Below, one piece after another: positions 13,087 to 19,570 of a stretch of DNA of 19,570 nucleotides. Source of the stretch: UBA5399 sp964592125 (GTDB taxonomy: Bacteria > Bacillota > Clostridia > Christensenellales > Christensenellaceae). A program made the position numbers and the translations under genes. Position 1 is the first letter of the stretch, and every line of letters begins with the position of its first letter. Under the pieces are notes generated by a model that was not told the origin of the DNA, did no database searches, and saw only the letters and a program-made list of their open reading frames with translations. The stretch spans positions 1 through 19,570 of the forward strand of contig CAZQBV010000053.1 of the NCBI GenBank assembly GCA_964592125.1, given 5' to 3'.

Positions 13087-15630
13087 TTATAGTGCTGTGT
13101 ATGTTGGTGTAGTGCCCACATAGTGCGTTGCGTATTTTGCTCCAGCAGAATTTACAAACAATGTATGTGGATATGTTTTGCTATGTAGTTCTGTTCGCGT
13201 GCTCACGTTAGTATTAAAAAATCCATCCAGCAAATTATTGTTCTGGAAATAATTTGTTGTGGTGTTACTGTAGCAGAAATTACCAAACGTATTGCTAAAA
13301 CAATTACTACCAAACGTATTGCTGTTACAATAGCTACCAAAGGTGTTACTGTAGCAGCTACTGCTAAATATGTTGCCAGTGCAGGTGTTACTAAACATGT
13401 TGTTATGACAGCTACTACCAAATGTGTTGCTGTAGCAGTTACTACCAAACGTATTGCTGCTACAGTTACTGCCAAAGATATTGGTATAGCAGCTACTTTC
13501 AAAAGCATTGTCACTGCTACTACTACCAAATGTGTTGCTGTAGCAGTTACTGCCAAACGTATTGCTGCTACAATTACTGCCAAAGATATTGTTATAGCAA
13601 TTGCTACCAAATGTGTTTTGAGCGCAAAATGATATAAAATAATTGTTTGAGCAGTTGCTTCCAAATGTATTGTATGTGCAATTATTTCCAAATATGTTGT
13701 ATGAACAGTTGCTTCCAAATGAGTTGCCTATGAAAACGCTTGTAAAAATATTGCCATAGCAACTGCTTCCAAACGTATTCATGTAGCAACGATCGCCAAA
13801 CGTGTTGTTGTAAAATCCGTTTTCGGCAGAAATGTTGAACGGCCTGTTTACATACGTGCCAAAGTACCAAACGTTATTAGACAGTTCTCTGATTCCTGCT
13901 GCGCTTACGCTTCCTCCGCTTTCTACCATTATATTATTTGGTATAACCGTTGTCATTTTAGTAGGCGTTTTAACAGTGAGACTAGTGTCTGCATTGAATG
14001 TATATCGCTCCGCATAGTCTGTGGTATTTAACGTTAATCCTGTGCGCATTGAAGACAACCAAAAATAATCATTAACTGTACAGATCAACTGAAAGAATGT
14101 AGCATCTGTTGCACTTGTTGGCGTTCCAGCTTTTGTGGCTATATATAAATCTGTACCTGATTGATATATATTCCCACGCACCACAGCACCACTTGTCCAC
14201 ACAGGCGCAGTTGCTTTAAACCTAGCCCACAATATATTACGCCAATCATCTGGCATATCAATATTATATTTTGTGTCAATCCTACGCAGTATAAAACCGT
14301 TTCTTGGCGTACTATTATCTTCGCATTTATTATTTTTCACATCATAATAAACAATATCATTGGGGTAGGTCAGGCTAGAGCACTCTACTGCCAATGCATT
14401 ATTAGATACAGCGGTTAATACAAGTGGCTCTATTTCATCAGATGTTTTTATTATATTTGTCACAGGTTGCTGGTACTGCGTAACATAATCCGTCAAAAGA
14501 TATTGGCTTCCCGCTACTAACGCATTTGTATTAATCAATGCAATTAGCTCCGCGTAGGTTACAGGCGTTTGCGTAGCACCGCCGCCTATTGCGCTTATAA
14601 TCGGTTTCCCGGGGTTCGAATCGTCCACAATAATATTATCTCCGGCCTCCACTCGTACCACGCCAACGTCCGCACTTACCACTGGCGCGCTCGGGTCGCT
14701 CGCATCCACCGAAATAAAATTACCTTCAACCAGGCTTTGTACCCCAACACTCGCGCTCACCACCGGCGCACTTGGGTCACTCGAATCTATTGTAATATTC
14801 TCCCCGGCCACCAGCTCCTGCGTCAGCCCCGGTTCACCCTGCTCACCCTGCTCGCCTTTTTCGCCCTTGTCGCCCTTTATGCCCTTGTCGCCCTTCTCGC
14901 CCTTGGCTCCCGTATCGCCTCGGTCGCCTTTTTCGCCTGTATCGCCTTTGTCACCCTTATCGCCTTTAATGCCCCGCTCGCCTTGCAGTCCGCGGTCTCC
15001 TCGCACATTCACGGGGAAGGGGTTGGGTTCGTTGCCGTCATTTTCCCACCACAGCAGTATGCGGCCATCTTCTTTTTCTTCCACCAGCGGGGTAAATGTC
15101 GTTCCCTTGTCGCCCTTCTCGCCCACAGCGCCCCGTATGTTCATGGGCAGTGGGTTGGGCAGCCCGCCGTCATTCGTCCAGCTCAGCACCACCTCTTGGC
15201 CCATCTGCGCCACGCTGGGTGTATAGGTCACGCCCTTCACGTCTATGGTCTTTGGGTTTTCAAGTCCGCGGTCATTTCTCCAGCTCAGCAGCAGCTTGTC
15301 GCCCGTGTCGTCAATCACAGGCGTAAACGTTCCGCCCCGTATGCCCATGCGTTGGGGGTTGGGCAGCCCGCCATCATTTTCCCAGCTTATCCATGTCTGG
15401 TCTCCGTCCTCTTGCAGTGTGGGTGTGTATGTCACTCCCTTTATATCCACCGTTTCGGGGTTTTCCAGCCCACCGTCGTTTTCCCAGCTCAGCAACAGTT
15501 TTTCTCCGGTGTCCTCCACCCTTGGTCTAAATGTATAGCCTTGTTGGCCTATAAATCCGGCCTGCAATGTCACCTCGTGGCACCCCATCTCGTCCACATA
15601 TCCACATCTATTTTCAGAAATATCAGGCAT
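13087..15630 (-). CDS. Tail fibre ending in a Cys-bearing nonapeptide solenoid
   Basis: An 847-residue fibre. The N-terminus (1-30) has its own sequence with three Cys; five shaft modules (31-211) and Gly-X-Y collagen-like repeats (212-268) follow. Next come three ITID-SDPSAPVVSA-type repeats (273-347) and a unique middle domain (355-605), which includes a part (about 475-515) resembling carbohydrate-binding-like tail modules. Residues 609-788 hold twenty consecutive 9-residue repeats N-x-F-G-S-x-C-x-x; 18 of the 20 have Cys at position 7. This should be a beta-solenoid with stacked Asn, Phe and Cys ladders. A short C-terminal cap ends the protein. The start at 15630 has GGAGGAGG upstream. 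It is likely the first fibre translated from the tail transcript, and binding specificity is unknown. Confidence 0.87.
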   Translation of the reverse strand: MPDISENRCGYVDEMGCHEVTLQAGFIGQQGYTFRPRVEDTGEKLLLSWENDGGLENPETVDIKGVTYTPTLQEDGDQTWISWENDGGLPNPQRMGIRGGTFTPVIDDTGDKLLLSWRNDRGLENPKTIDVKGVTYTPSVAQMGQEVVLSWTNDGGLPNPLPMNIRGAVGEKGDKGTTFTPLVEEKEDGRILLWWENDGNEPNPFPVNVRGDRGLQGERGIKGDKGDKGDTGEKGDRGDTGAKGEKGDKGIKGDKGEKGEQGEQGEPGLTQELVAGENITIDSSDPSAPVVSASVGVQSLVEGNFISVDASDPSAPVVSADVGVVRVEAGDNIIVDDSNPGKPIISAIGGGATQTPVTYAELIALINTNALVAGSQYLLTDYVTQYQQPVTNIIKTSDEIEPLVLTAVSNNALAVECSSLTYPNDIVYYDVKNNKCEDNSTPRNGFILRRIDTKYNIDMPDDWRNILWARFKATAPVWTSGAVVRGNIYQSGTDLYIATKAGTPTSATDATFFQLICTVNDYFWLSSMRTGLTLNTTDYAERYTFNADTSLTVKTPTKMTTVIPNNIMVESGGSVSAAGIRELSNNVWYFGTYVNRPFNISAENGFYNNTFGDRCYMNTFGSSCYGNIFTSVFIGNSFGSNCSYNIFGNNCTYNTFGSNCSNNYFISFCAQNTFGSNCYNNIFGSNCSSNTFGSNCYSNTFGSSSSDNAFESSCYTNIFGSNCSSNTFGSNCYSNTFGSSCHNNMFSNTCTGNIFSSSCYSNTFGSYCNSNTFGSNCFSNTFGNFCYSNTTTNYFQNNNLLDGFFNTNVSTRTELHSKTYPHTLFVNSAGAKYATHYVGTTPTYTAL
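13240..13806 (-). repeat. 27-bp tandem repeat coding the N-x-F-x-x-x-C solenoid
   Basis: About twenty-one 27-base units inside the 847-aa fibre gene encode one nonapeptide each. On the plus strand units read close to 'accaaacgtattgctgttac'. The array could expand or contract in frame. It resembles CRISPR spacing at a glance, but the reading frame runs through it and no unique spacers exist. Confidence 0.85.
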
Positions 15631-15664
15631 TCTTGTCTACCTCCTCCAGCTTTCTTTTATTGTA

Positions 15665-16012
15665 TTAATACAGGCAGCCGTCGCTGGCCACGTCCTTCAC
15701 TTCCAAGGTTCGGGATGTATCAAAGTAGGTAATCACATCCGTTCGAGATTTTGTTCGCAAATCCCACTTGTGCATTCCCGTTCTCAGTTTTTTCATCTGT
15801 CTGTGCGTCAGTGGCACGTCAATCACCCCGCCAAACTCGGTTATCTTCACCGGCAGCTTCAGTTGCAGCAATCGCACCTCCCGCACATCGTCCGTAATGC
15901 CAAAGTAAGCCACCGTGTCCGGTGTAAAGGTAATCCCCTTCACTATCAGGCGCAAAGGCAGTGTGTCCCCCTGCGAAACTTTAATGTTCGCGTTTTTGTC
16001 CATTTTATACAT
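15665..16012 (-). CDS. Small tail/baseplate-associated protein
   Basis: A 115-residue protein, mostly beta by inspection, with the segment NIKVSQGDTLPLRLIVKGITFTPDTVAYFGI near the start and HKWDLRTKSR...TYFDTSRTLEV near the end. The 'QGDT...F' opening is like small N-terminal domains of phage upper-baseplate or tail-fibre-attachment proteins, so it may anchor the fibres; this is inference. I chose the ATG at 16012 because GGAGGGAG lies 8 bases upstream. A longer frame to 16093 would read through a terminator and lacks a binding site. It is the first gene of the tail cassette, 34 bases before the 847-aa fibre. Confidence 0.75.
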   Translation of the reverse strand: MYKMDKNANIKVSQGDTLPLRLIVKGITFTPDTVAYFGITDDVREVRLLQLKLPVKITEFGGVIDVPLTHRQMKKLRTGMHKWDLRTKSRTDVITYFDTSRTLEVKDVASDGCLY

Positions 16013-16078
16013 GCTATGTTCTCCCTCCGCGGCACACACCGCATAAAAATTCTCTTTTCTCTTTGAATTAGGCATATC

Positions 16079-16104
16079 AAAAAGGCCGCCCATTGCAGGC
16101 AGCC
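16079..16104 (-). terminator. Rho-independent terminator before the tail cassette
   Basis: On the minus strand GGCTGCC (16104-16098) pairs with GGCGGCC (16090-16084) in a 7-bp stem with one G-T pair, closing a 7-base loop. It is followed by TTTTT. It is 67 bases upstream of the first tail gene, so it either ends the preceding transcript or acts as an attenuator or antitermination point for the tail operon. Confidence 0.7.
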
Positions 16105-16124
16105 CTTCGTTTTCACATATTTTC

Positions 16125-16136
16125 GTGTATATACAC
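16125..16136. promoter_or_regulatory. Perfect 12-bp palindrome upstream of the tail cassette
   Basis: GTGTATATACAC is a perfect dyad 113 bases upstream of the first tail gene start. It may be a regulator operator or a small hairpin. It lies in the gene-free stretch 16105-16427, which otherwise holds an AT-rich part, the tandem 22-bp repeat, a GC-rich part without a supported gene and intergenic repeat copy B. Confidence 0.35.
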
Positions 16137-16206
16137 TTTTTTTACGGAGCGTATCTTTTAAAACAGCTCGTTTCGATATCTTTTTACAATATTACTATAT
16201 CATGAA

Positions 16207-16250
16207 TTTACTCCCATTGCACTGACATCTTACTGCCATTTTGCAGACAT
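16207..16250 (-). repeat. Tandem 22-bp direct repeat upstream of the tail cassette
   Basis: Two abutting 22-base units on the minus strand, ATGTC-x-G...AATGG-x-AGTAA, agree at 16 of 22 positions. They lie about 200 bases upstream of the first tail gene. Tandem sites of this kind often bind a dimeric activator on one DNA face, since 22 bp is close to two helical turns. This is a candidate late-gene activator site and is unproven. Confidence 0.4.
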
Positions 16251-16377
16251 TCTTTTTATCCTCTTCCAAAGGCATGGGGGACGAACACTCGGGCGTCCCG
16301 TTCTCCCGCACACCGCATTCCCTGCCTCGCCCTCTGGGAGAGGTTGCGCGCAGCGCCGAAGAGAACCAATCCTTTTT

Positions 16378-16447
16378 CCCTTGACCTTATCCCTTGACCT
16401 TCACTTTCCACTTTCAATTTTCCACTCTCAACTGCCCTTTCCACTTT
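16378..16447 (-). repeat. Intergenic purine-rich repeat, copy B
   Basis: This shares the 18-base core CCCTTGACCTTCACTTTC (16391-16408) with copy A and continues with CCACTTTCAATTTTCCA-type units and ACTGCCCT. Its upstream edge supplies the last codons and the stop of the 77-aa gene. Confidence 0.65.
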
Positions 16448-16661
16448 CCTTACCATACAAAGCGCAGCTTCTGGCACTATGGTATTCATATCCGGCAATA
16501 AACCCCTCTATGAAACAGTTCTGCGCAAGGCTGTCCTGTTTGTGAACGCGAATCACGCTGCGGTTCAGCGCTACAAATTCCTCTGCCGCTGCAAACATGG
16601 CTTCGTCGTCCGCATCGCTCCACCCTTCGGGGAAGGCGCCTTCTTCGGGTTCTTTATGCAT
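16428..16661 (-). CDS. Small acidic protein, unknown function
   Basis: A 77-residue protein beginning MHKEPEEGAFPEGWSDADDE, with a helical centre (FAAAEEFVALNRSVIRVHK) and a QNCFIEGFIAGYEYHSA stretch. I do not recognise it. The ATG at 16661 has AAAGGAGG 8 bases upstream. A longer frame to 16820 would cross the terminator at 16790-16826, so it is rejected. The C-terminal GKESGKGS and the stop codon are encoded by the edge of the intergenic repeat, so the original end may have been replaced. It is flanked by terminators and probably has its own promoter. Confidence 0.6.
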   Translation of the reverse strand: MHKEPEEGAFPEGWSDADDEAMFAAAEEFVALNRSVIRVHKQDSLAQNCFIEGFIAGYEYHSARSCALYGKESGKGS

Positions 16662-16789
16662 TTGGTGGCCTCCTTTTCGCACAAATGCACCCACCGCATA
16701 GCGACTGGGCAAAAAAGCTTTCGCTCTATACCCACAGAAGTTTTGCGGCGTGTGCTTGTGCCTTTTCAGGGCTGCCTTGCATCTCATAC

Positions 16790-16826
16790 AAAAAAACGCA
16801 TGAAGATTTTTTATCCTCATACGCGT
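16790..16826 (-). terminator. Rho-independent terminator upstream of the 77-aa gene
   Basis: On the minus strand ACGC-GT-ATGAGGAT pairs with ATCTTCATGCGT around an A-rich loop, with a two-base bulge and one G-T pair, and is followed by seven T residues. It ends the accessory-block transcript, or attenuates one starting at the promoter just upstream. Confidence 0.7.
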
Positions 16827-16845
16827 GCTGTTTGTTAATATATGT

Positions 16846-16873
16846 ATTATCCCTCTTGAAGCGGACGCGTTAA
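16846..16873 (-). promoter_or_regulatory. Candidate minus-strand promoter
   Basis: TTAACG (16873-16868), a 16-base spacer and GATAAT (16851-16846) point toward the 77-aa gene. Transcription would start just before the terminator at 16790-16826, which would then act as an attenuator. The match is moderate. Confidence 0.3.
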
Positions 16874-16884
16874 ATTGTTATACT
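16856..16884 (+). promoter_or_regulatory. Candidate plus-strand promoter (antisense direction)
   Basis: TTGAAG, a 17-base spacer and TATACT match the sigma-A consensus at 4 and 5 of 6 positions. It points right, opposite to every gene in the window, so it would make RNA antisense to the decayed frame and possibly the AbiH gene. It overlaps the minus-strand candidate. Confidence 0.35.
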
Positions 16885-16899
16885 AATCTAGCGCGGTGC

Positions 16900-17322
16900 C
16901 TAATTGGGTTGCGTTGAGGTGGTGCTATCACCTTCTACAGCAGGGCTAGGGTGTGTCACCACTCTGGCCTGCCGTGCATTATATTCATATGTTGCAGGGC
17001 GCTCGCCCTGTATCTTTATATCAGTAGATTTAGTAGATAATGTCAATGGTTGGTTTGTTGGTGGGTAATCAACAGTTAGTATTTCCGTAAAATCGCCCGA
17101 AAGTACAGATGGCGCCGAACGAATACTTGCGTCTTGAAACTTTATTTTTTCCAGATATTCATCTCTTTCAAAACAATATCCTGCTTGCAAGATATCTATT
17201 TCCACCTCTGCACTATAATGCTCTAGCAAATGCTTTACCCATGAATTAAGAACACTATCATAATCTTAAATAACGAGTTCATATATAACAATCTGCTTTC
17301 CTTCAGAAGCTACCAATGGTTT
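16900..17322 (-). pseudogene. Probable decayed reading frame, unknown family
   Basis: The frame is open from 17265 to 16900 and reads like protein: DYDSVLNSWVKHLLEHYSAE, then ILQAGYCFERDEYLEKIKFQ, ending Ser/Thr/Pro-rich. No ATG begins it; the only start-like codons are a TTG at 17229 and similar. In the same frame upstream of an in-frame TAA (17266-17268) the sequence continues as PLVASEGKQIVIYELVI. This suggests a gene broken by a nonsense mutation and lacking its 5' part. Alternatively it is a short gene with a TTG start. I do not recognise the family. Confidence 0.4.
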
Positions 17323-17330
17323 TTATTTAA

Positions 17331-18281
17331 TTAGCCCTCAAATGTATCAAAGTTTCCTTTAAATCCCCATTTACGTAGCCTTATTTTTATAATTCTCAAC
17401 GAGTCCGTATGTTGTGCTTCGAATTTAGTGAAATACCATATTGCATCGTTCGATATGTTGCTAATGATTTTTTTGATATACACACTATCAACTTTCCCAT
17501 AACTAAAACCATATGAGTAGACTTTATCAACTTCTGAATTAAGTGAATTGAAAAAAGAATTATATTTTTTTAGTGGTGAGTGGGTGTCTTTCTTAAATGA
17601 CGATAGCATATCATCAAAGAAAGATGAGCTAAGACAAGGGCCGGAACCACCTTCTATAACTGATTTGTATTCTGCTTTTGCTTGACTATGACCGAAGATA
17701 AGTTTTTGTCCAACTCTATTGTGAATATGAACAACCTTTTTGACTCCATATAGTGCTTGTAATGTCTTTGTATAGTTAAAAGAAAGAAACTTATTGCCGG
17801 GCAATAAAAAGAGCTTCTTCAGCGAATCGCGGCTCGAAAAACTTCCATGCTCTATTTGCGCCTGAATATCTTTCATCCACATGCGGAAAAAATCCTGCCA
17901 CAGTTTTGCGCAATTGATAAAGCCGCTGGTAAGCACATCCATGTATAACAAGTATTGTCCCATTAGCTTATTATCTTCTTCATCGGTCTTATTTTCTTGG
18001 TGATTTGCAAATGGAAGTTTGCTATTAAAATTTACAAGTGCTAATGCTTCTTCGAAATCTGACCAATTTTCTCCTGCTACTTTATCCATTGCATTTAGAA
18101 GAATTTCAGCAGCAAATTCTTGCACTTCAATATTATTGTAATCTTCCAAATACACAATTTCATCACGAAATGCAAGAGATTCTGGATATAGATTAATTAT
18201 AAATAATCTAAGATCAGAATATTTTGTTGAAATACCATGCGCAATGTCGAAGCCATTGCCAAGTATAAAAAGAGAACTCAT
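17331..18281 (-). CDS. abiH: AbiH-family abortive infection protein
   Basis: A 316-residue protein of the AbiH family, named after a lactococcal plasmid-borne phage-resistance gene. Visible family signatures are the N-terminal nucleotide-binding-like LFILGNGFDIAHG (4-16) followed by STKYSDL, W73SDFEEAL, FLSFNYTKTLQALYG (165-179), HIHN (185-188), IFGHSQ (195-200) and YSYGFSYGKVDSVY (255-268). The length is usual for the family. Its mechanism is poorly understood; it likely kills or arrests the infected cell. The start at 18281 has GGGAGAAG close upstream. The region is AT-rich and sits beside phage late genes, so it may be prophage-borne defence against competing phages or a neighbouring chromosomal island. 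The 222-base gap to the next gene upstream shows nothing I can name. Confidence 0.85.
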   Translation of the reverse strand: MSSLFILGNGFDIAHGISTKYSDLRLFIINLYPESLAFRDEIVYLEDYNNIEVQEFAAEILLNAMDKVAGENWSDFEEALALVNFNSKLPFANHQENKTDEEDNKLMGQYLLYMDVLTSGFINCAKLWQDFFRMWMKDIQAQIEHGSFSSRDSLKKLFLLPGNKFLSFNYTKTLQALYGVKKVVHIHNRVGQKLIFGHSQAKAEYKSVIEGGSGPCLSSSFFDDMLSSFKKDTHSPLKKYNSFFNSLNSEVDKVYSYGFSYGKVDSVYIKKIISNISNDAIWYFTKFEAQHTDSLRIIKIRLRKWGFKGNFDTFEG

Positions 18282-18503
18282 TTTCTTCTCCCAAATATCA
18301 CAGCATAAAAGCTACTTTTTTAACTGCGTATAATTTTGCTAATTTATCTCATTCTTGCAGTTAAACAAAATGCGAAGCAAAGAATAATTATGGCTTTCGT
18401 TCTATAAAGCATTCAATCGCACTCGTTAAAATCCATTTTTGATACAATAACGTTCTAAGCATCTATGATTTCCATAAATTGTTAAACAGGGGGACATATT
18501 TTA

Positions 18504-19067
18504 TTAGATTGGTAAAGTTCCAAGAAGCGCAAGTATTCCTGATGCAATCAGACTGCCAGTAACACCTACGGTTAAATCCTTGAGTAAGTGCAATGATTTT
18601 TTAATTAGCCCTTCATTTTCCTTAGTCTCAACTTCTGTCATAGTCTTTAATACCATTTCTTTTACATTCTCTGCATTTGCTCCATATGTTTGTTTAAACT
18701 GAGGATAATCAAAATAGCTGCTTATTTCCTTCAAGACCGACATCGTTTTTTTGTAATCTAATCCTTGCGTATTCTCCATAGTTTGTAGTGCTCCTGCCGA
18801 GTTTTGTTGGATTTGAATACCGTATGCATTATCCCCAACAGTAATGGCAGCTCCCTTTTCGCCAGCCTCCTTCAATGTCTTCACCAATTCGTTATGCCGC
18901 CTTAATTCTTCAGCGTCTCTTTTACTACGAGTTGCTTCAATGGCACACAGGTCTACTCGAGCCTTATCTTTTATTCTATCAAGCGTATCTTGTAGAGGAT
19001 TACGGAAATTATCCGTAATTTCAGACCAGTCTACTCCATTCAATTTATTAGTATCAAAATCTGCCAT
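18504..19067 (-). CDS. Small protein with C-terminal membrane segment, possible defence partner
   Basis: A 187-residue protein. Residues 20-70 are charged and probably coiled-coil (LDRIKDKARVDL...SKRDAEELRRHNELVKTLKE). Residues 75-100 hold a polar Gln/Asn/Gly stretch (GDNAYGIQIQQNSAGALQ), and 103-160 are helical. The last ~22 residues (TVGVTGSLIASGILALLGTL) are a hydrophobic membrane segment followed by the C-terminus. I do not recognise a named family. The architecture of a soluble domain plus a terminal membrane helix resembles abortive-infection effectors, and it lies just upstream of the AbiH gene on the same strand. A strong AAGGAGG supports the start at 19067. The defence role is inferred. 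Confidence 0.65.
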   Translation of the reverse strand: MADFDTNKLNGVDWSEITDNFRNPLQDTLDRIKDKARVDLCAIEATRSKRDAEELRRHNELVKTLKEAGEKGAAITVGDNAYGIQIQQNSAGALQTMENTQGLDYKKTMSVLKEISSYFDYPQFKQTYGANAENVKEMVLKTMTEVETKENEGLIKKSLHLLKDLTVGVTGSLIASGILALLGTLPI

Positions 19068-19375
19068 TAGTACTTCCTCCTTGTTTTTTTATTAATTTTG
19101 TGTATATCGATATTTTAATTGCTCATTATTGTTATATGCAGCACCAAATTCCAAATTTCTGCTAATTATCCTTATATGCTATATGCCATCTTCCCACAAT
19201 TTTCATTAATCAATAGAATTTTAAATTCTTTGTGCCCGTATATCTGCATATGAAAAATTTACCTAATCATTATACCACCCCACCATCCACCAAGTAAACA
19301 TCTGTAAAAAATATCAACTATATGTAAAATCAAAAAAGCCCACAGCAGCATTCCTCCCACCGCAGACCTCAACTT

Positions 19376-19450
19376 CTCAATTTCCAACTGCCCTTTTACT
19401 GCCCTTGACCTTCACTTTCCACTTTCCATTTTCCACTTTCAACTGCCCTA
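19376..19450 (-). repeat. Intergenic purine-rich repeat, copy C
   Basis: This contains the same CCCTTGACCTTCACTTTC core followed by CCACTTTCCATTTTCCACTTTC and ACTGCCCT, in the same orientation as copies A and B. A related stretch with CCCTTGACTTTAATTCTGCA and a tandem ATTCTGC unit lies at about 19489-19525. The remaining sequence from 19068 to 19570 is AT-rich up to ~19330 and GC-richer beyond, with no supported gene. Confidence 0.6.
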
Positions 19451-19570
19451 CTAAGCATCGCAGTCGACCAACGGGTTTTCCCCGCCCTTGACTTTAATTC
19501 TGCATTCTGCATTATGCCTTGCCCTTCCACCGCCCGCCCCAGCGTGTCCTTCCCCAAAGGAATACCCCGA

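Noticed and set aside
13240..13806. CRISPR-like array
   Set aside because: The 27-base units are contiguous, have no unique spacers and keep one open reading frame coding nonapeptides.
8936..15630. Diversity-generating retroelement acting on the fibres
   Set aside because: No reverse transcriptase, template repeat or A-biased variable repeat is visible in the window.
8840..15732. Long plus-strand open frames opposite the fibre genes
   Set aside because: They are mirror frames of Gly-X-Y and Cys/Ser repeats, rich in Pro/Ser/Leu, lack ribosome sites and match no family.
16013..16093. N-terminal extension of the 115-aa tail protein
   Set aside because: It crosses a terminator and lacks a ribosome site.
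16256..16498. 80-codon minus-strand frame
   Set aside because: It runs through the intergenic repeat and has no ribosome binding site; its composition is low-complexity VESGKLKVESE.
16662..16820. N-terminal extension of the 77-aa gene
   Set aside because: It would begin inside the hairpin of the terminator at 16790-16826 and has no binding site, whereas 16661 has AAAGGAGG.

Overview
The window looks like the late structural-gene end of a tailed prophage in a low-to-moderate GC Firmicute, most likely a gut Clostridia lineage. The signs are strong AGGAGG-type ribosome binding sites, XkdX and PBSX-type terminase genes, Gly-X-Y collagen-like tail fibres, and purine-rich intergenic repeats. Every gene I can support lies on the minus strand, so transcription runs from high to low coordinates. 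No integrase, portal, capsid, lysis gene, tRNA or rRNA is visible.

Layout in the direction of transcription. (1) 19.1-16.9 kb is an AT-rich accessory block: a small protein with a C-terminal membrane segment, an AbiH-family abortive-infection protein, and a probable decayed reading frame. (2) 16.66-16.43 kb holds a small unknown gene between terminators. (3) 16.0-8.9 kb is the tail-fibre cassette: a 115-residue tail or baseplate-like protein, then three large fibres (847, 887 and 465 aa). These fibres share one N-terminal shaft of five ~35-residue modules followed by collagen-like stretches, but end in different tips: a 9-residue-repeat Cys solenoid, a YadA-like head with a self-cleaving S74 chaperone, and a small beta domain. 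(4) 8.9-5.7 kb is an unusual insert: a 56-aa Gly-tagged tail protein; a 246-aa structural protein whose second half carries 37 cysteines, every one spaced 3 or 4 residues from the next; two small proteins (148 and 96 aa); and a radical SAM/SPASM enzyme. (5) 5.5-3.9 kb has a kelch-like six-repeat tip protein with the same Gly-rich N-terminal tag, a 120-aa accessory protein and XkdX, ending at a strong terminator. (6) 3.7-0.2 kb has a fourth fibre with an HxH-rich collar-type tip, then the small and large terminase subunits.

How the genes fit together: the fibres, kelch protein and Cys-repeat protein are probably alternative or combined receptor-binding appendages mounted on one baseplate. The radical SAM/SPASM gene and the 96-aa protein, which resembles accessory proteins of the 'CXXX-repeat' radical SAM peptide-modification systems, sit directly downstream of the Cys-repeat gene. 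I therefore infer that the phage modifies one of its own tail proteins after translation, in the manner of a RiPP. This is the main candidate for an undescribed system. The AT-rich enzyme genes contrast sharply with the GC-rich fibre genes, which suggests the module was acquired separately.

All names come from reading motifs in the sequence; no database search was possible.
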